Part shown: piece after piece, positions 53,819 through 56,122 of the stretch | Layout of the letters: each line of letters opens with the position of its first letter | How positions within the stretch are numbered: the first letter of the stretch is position 1 | Assembly: GCF_000961795.1 (NCBI RefSeq) | Contig: NZ_LADU01000137.1 | Location: 1 to 56,122 of the forward strand | Length of the DNA stretch: 56,122 nt | Direction: 5' to 3' | Source of the DNA: Hyphomonas sp. BRH_c22 | GTDB taxonomy: Bacteria > Pseudomonadota > Alphaproteobacteria > Caulobacterales > Hyphomonadaceae | Program-made: the position numbers and the translations under genes | The notes under the pieces: model-generated | Databases searched by the model: none | What the model saw: only the letters and a program-made list of their open reading frames with translations | What the model was told of the DNA's origin: nothing

Positions 53819-56122
53819 TTCGTGCCCACGGCGAACCAGGCAACACTTTCATCCTCTGAACCGCTGATATGGTTGGGCGATGTCGACAGCGCCGCCGAGG
53901 CTTCCCCCGTCCAGTCGCCGAACAGTCTGAACCGGTAACGGGTTTCATAATCGATCTGGCGGCCGCTCGGTGTCAGGCCCGCCTCAATGTCGGACTGCAC
54001 GATGAAGCCCCGCTCGTCCATGCCGGTGGGCGCCAGGAAGCGGATCGTGCCCGTTTCGGCCCGGCGCGGCTGCGCAATGACAAGGCTGAGCGCGCCCGGT
54101 CCGGTCGGATAGGCAGCGCCCACCGACCAGCGGCTGGTCCAGATATCGCGGCTGTCGATGCCCGGCAGATCGACGCTCGCCATTTCCATGCCCGAAGACA
54201 GGGTCAGGCGTCCGAACGGGTTCCATTCGCCTTCCAGCAAATAGGCGGTCATGTCCGTCTGGTCGGATTCGCCGAAACGGTCCTGCAGGCTGCCGCCCAG
54301 CGCGGTTTGCGTGTCAGAAGCCGACGAGATGCCGGCCCGGACGGACCAGAACCGGGCATCGCGGCCAAGGCTGACGCCTGTCAGCGAGCGCGTCTCCTCC
54401 GTGGCGGTGAACAGGTCCATTGTCAGGCCGAACGCGGTCTCGTGGCTGACGCGGGCCCAGTTGCCGCTGGTCGAGAAGGCATTGCCGATCCCGGGCTCGT
54501 TGAACAGGGTGACATCCGGCGCGAGGCGGGAAATGCCGCCGCCCCGGCCGAACTCGACCTCGCCGCCATTGAAGCTGTAGGCCGCCTGGAAATTCGTGAC
54601 GGGGTCTGCCTGATACGGCGCCAGCCGGTCTTCCTGAACACGCGGCGTGAACCAGGCAAGGGAGAGGTCACCCACCGCGACGGCGCGCGACTGGCTGGCG
54701 GCCCAGTCGGCCCGCGTGTTCATGTCGACCACCCGCGATCCGAGCAGCCCTTTGGGCAGGCGTTTCGCCGTCGCGTCGGCATCGAGCCGGAAACCGCGAT
54801 CATACTTGTCCTGGAAGACGAGCCCGTTGAACGCGCCGGAATTGGAAGCCCAGTCTCCAAAAGCGCCGCCGGACGGCGCCAGCGCTTCGCCCAGGCTGAC
54901 GCGGTCGACCGAGATGCTGAGCGTCTGCTGGCCCTGCGGGCGGAACGCCTCGGCGAGGTTCATGATGCCGACACCCGAAACCGAATCCGCGCCCGCGCCC
55001 GCGATCGCGCCTGTGATCAGGTCGGGGCTCGCATCGACATAATCGTCAGCCGTATCGAGCAGGATCTGCAAGGCCAGTTCCGGGTTCTGCTTCAGGTTCG
55101 GGAAGGCATCCAGCAGCAGCGCCAGCGCGCCAGCCACATAGGGCGCGGAGAAGGACGTGCCGGATACACGGTAATAGTCACCCTCAGAATCGGCATCATT
55201 GGTAGGATCGCCCGGAAACATGATGTCGTCATCCAGACCGGTCGTGACGATGCCCTCACCGGGTGCCATCAGGTAATAGTTCTTTGTCGCTTCGCCAGCG
55301 CGGTTGGAGAAGTCAGAAATCGTTCGGCTTGTATCGATCGAGCCGACGGCCACGACACGGCCAAGCGAGGCAGCCTCGCCCGCTATGTAGGCCGGCTCGG
55401 ACGGTGTCTGGCCAACAGCATCGACCGGATTGCCCATGTCGTCCGTCCCGGCCGGTTCTGCATCATTGCCGGCTGAAATCACGACGAGTATGCCCGCCTG
55501 GGCCGCCCGCCGCACGGCGTTTTCGAGGGTCGGGTCTGTATCGACATCGCCGCCCAGCGACATGTTGATGATGGTCACGCCCTGCGCGATGGCATGATCG
55601 ATCGCCCTGACGAGGCTGCTGTCGGCAAATGAGCAGCCTTCATCCTCTCCGGTCCGGGCACAGCTGCCCGGCGAGTCGGCGCGGATATCGAGGACGGACG
55701 CTTCATAGGCAATGCCCTGGATCCCGTTCGCCACGTTGTCATCGGCCGTTGTCCGGAAATCATCCTGGCGCACGGCCGCAATCACACCCGTGACCAGCGT
55801 GCCATGGCCGCCCGTGTCAATATCGCCCGGCTGGCGGACCTGCGTGATCGAATCCCCGGCACTGTCATAACCGGGACAGGCCGTGCTGGCGCAGACGTCG
55901 AATGTGGTGATCGAGGCGCCGTCGAAATCGGGATGATCGGTGATCGAGCCGGTATCGATGACAGCCACCTTGATGCCCTGCCCCGTCGCGCCGATCGCAT
56001 AGGCCGATGACGCGCCGATCATCGGCAAGCCGACCGTTGCACTGTACTCGCGCGTCTCGAAGGCGGACGGCGGCGCAATCGTGGCCGGGAAGGGTGGCGG
56101 CGGGGGCGGTGGAGGTGGCGGG
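53812..56122 (-). CDS. S8 (subtilisin-like) serine peptidase autotransporter, N-terminus beyond the window
   Basis: At least 769 residues are visible, running to the window's right edge. The first visible part is ten prolines in a row, then ATIAPPSAFETREYSA, the usual entry to secreted S8 domains. The catalytic triad is Asp in VIDTGS, His in GGHGTLVTGV and Ser in SGTSFSAPYVAGA. After about residue 380 the sequence becomes beta-rich and ends in Trp (WFAVGTKW), as expected of an outer-membrane beta-barrel or autotransporter unit. No start codon is inside the window: the frame is open upstream of the apparent internal starts near 56028. The lipoprotein gene overlaps its end. Confidence 0.85.
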   Translation of the reverse strand, partial: PPPPPPPPPPFPATIAPPSAFETREYSATVGLPMIGASSAYAIGATGQGIKVAVIDTGSITDHPDFDGASITTFDVCASTACPGYDSAGDSITQVRQPGDIDTGGHGTLVTGVIAAVRQDDFRTTADDNVANGIQGIAYEASVLDIRADSPGSCARTGEDEGCSFADSSLVRAIDHAIAQGVTIINMSLGGDVDTDPTLENAVRRAAQAGILVVISAGNDAEPAGTDDMGNPVDAVGQTPSEPAYIAGEAASLGRVVAVGSIDTSRTISDFSNRAGEATKNYYLMAPGEGIVTTGLDDDIMFPGDPTNDADSEGDYYRVSGTSFSAPYVAGALALLLDAFPNLKQNPELALQILLDTADDYVDASPDLITGAIAGAGADSVSGVGIMNLAEAFRPQGQQTLSISVDRVSLGEALAPSGGAFGDWASNSGAFNGLVFQDKYDRGFRLDADATAKRLPKGLLGSRVVDMNTRADWAASQSRAVAVGDLSLAWFTPRVQEDRLAPYQADPVTNFQAAYSFNGGEVEFGRGGGISRLAPDVTLFNEPGIGNAFSTSGNWARVSHETAFGLTMDLFTATEETRSLTGVSLGRDARFWSVRAGISSASDTQTALGGSLQDRFGESDQTDMTAYLLEGEWNPFGRLTLSSGMEMASVDLPGIDSRDIWTSRWSVGAAYPTGPGALSLVIAQPRRAETGTIRFLAPTGMDERGFIVQSDIEAGLTPSGRQIDYETRYRFRLFGDWTGEASAALSTSPNHISGSEDESVAWFAVGTKW

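Noticed and set aside
53869..55476. A 535-codon open frame antisense to the S8 peptidase
   Set aside because: Arg/Gln-rich shadow frame; the peptidase triad on the minus strand is intact.

Overview
The window looks like chromosome of a GC-rich alphaproteobacterium. The best guess is the Caulobacterales/Hyphomonadaceae group. Pointers are a phasin, KDO-lipopolysaccharide genes, clpS-clpA, a DUF2793 remnant, a widespread alphaproteobacterial palindromic repeat and an IS5/IS427-type element. Genus cannot be fixed from the sequence alone.

Layout. (1) 1-0.6 kb: 3' part of an IS5-family element whose transposase uses a -1 frameshift. (2) 0.6-12.7 kb: mostly housekeeping genes. These are a short leader-like ORF with a full-length anti-anti-Shine-Dalgarno sequence, kdsA, rluE, a methyltransferase, a beta-lactamase-fold hydrolase, clpA/clpS, a DUF1499 protein, a phasin, a D,D-carboxypeptidase, kdsD, a DUF4386 membrane protein and a SIMPL-domain protein. 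(3) 12.7-49.8 kb: a large surface-polysaccharide island, described below, with one tRNA (anticodon CAT). (4) 49.9-53.4 kb: ahcY-purU-metK, the S-adenosylmethionine/one-carbon cycle. (5) 53.4-56.1 kb: a lipoprotein and an S8-peptidase autotransporter that runs off the right edge.

The polysaccharide island makes several activated sugars: UDP-Gal (galE), UDP-Xyl (uxs), GDP-fucose (gmd and fcl, now 9 kb apart), dTDP-rhamnose (rfbC-B-D-A), probably dTDP-4-amino-4,6-dideoxygalactose and its N-formyl form (wecE plus a formyltransferase), and a CMP-activated acidic sugar (NeuA-like enzyme). Export appears to be of the ABC type: Wzm, and Wzt with a C-terminal carbohydrate-binding extension. I see no Wzx/Wzy pair.

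Two arrangements stand out. At 29.6-35.1 kb one uninterrupted 1824-residue ORF joins two GT2 glycosyltransferases, a DUF115 (MptE-like) domain, an FkbM methyltransferase, two membrane segments, a heptad coiled coil built from 42-bp tandem repeats, and a second methyltransferase. It is next to the Wzm/Wzt exporter. This recalls the WbdD/Wzt chain-terminator-and-ruler system but with different parts. At 18.4-24.1 kb a GtrA flippase, an ArnC/GtrB-like transferase, a formyltransferase, a WecE aminotransferase and a GT-C-like membrane protein reproduce the logic of the Arn (aminoarabinose) pathway for what would be an N-formyl-Fuc4N sugar.

A visibly AT-richer block (about 22-27.5 kb) carrying an AlgI/AlgJ-like O-acylation pair lies between gmd and fcl and looks recently acquired. 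Functions are assigned by recognising family motifs by eye; no database search was run.
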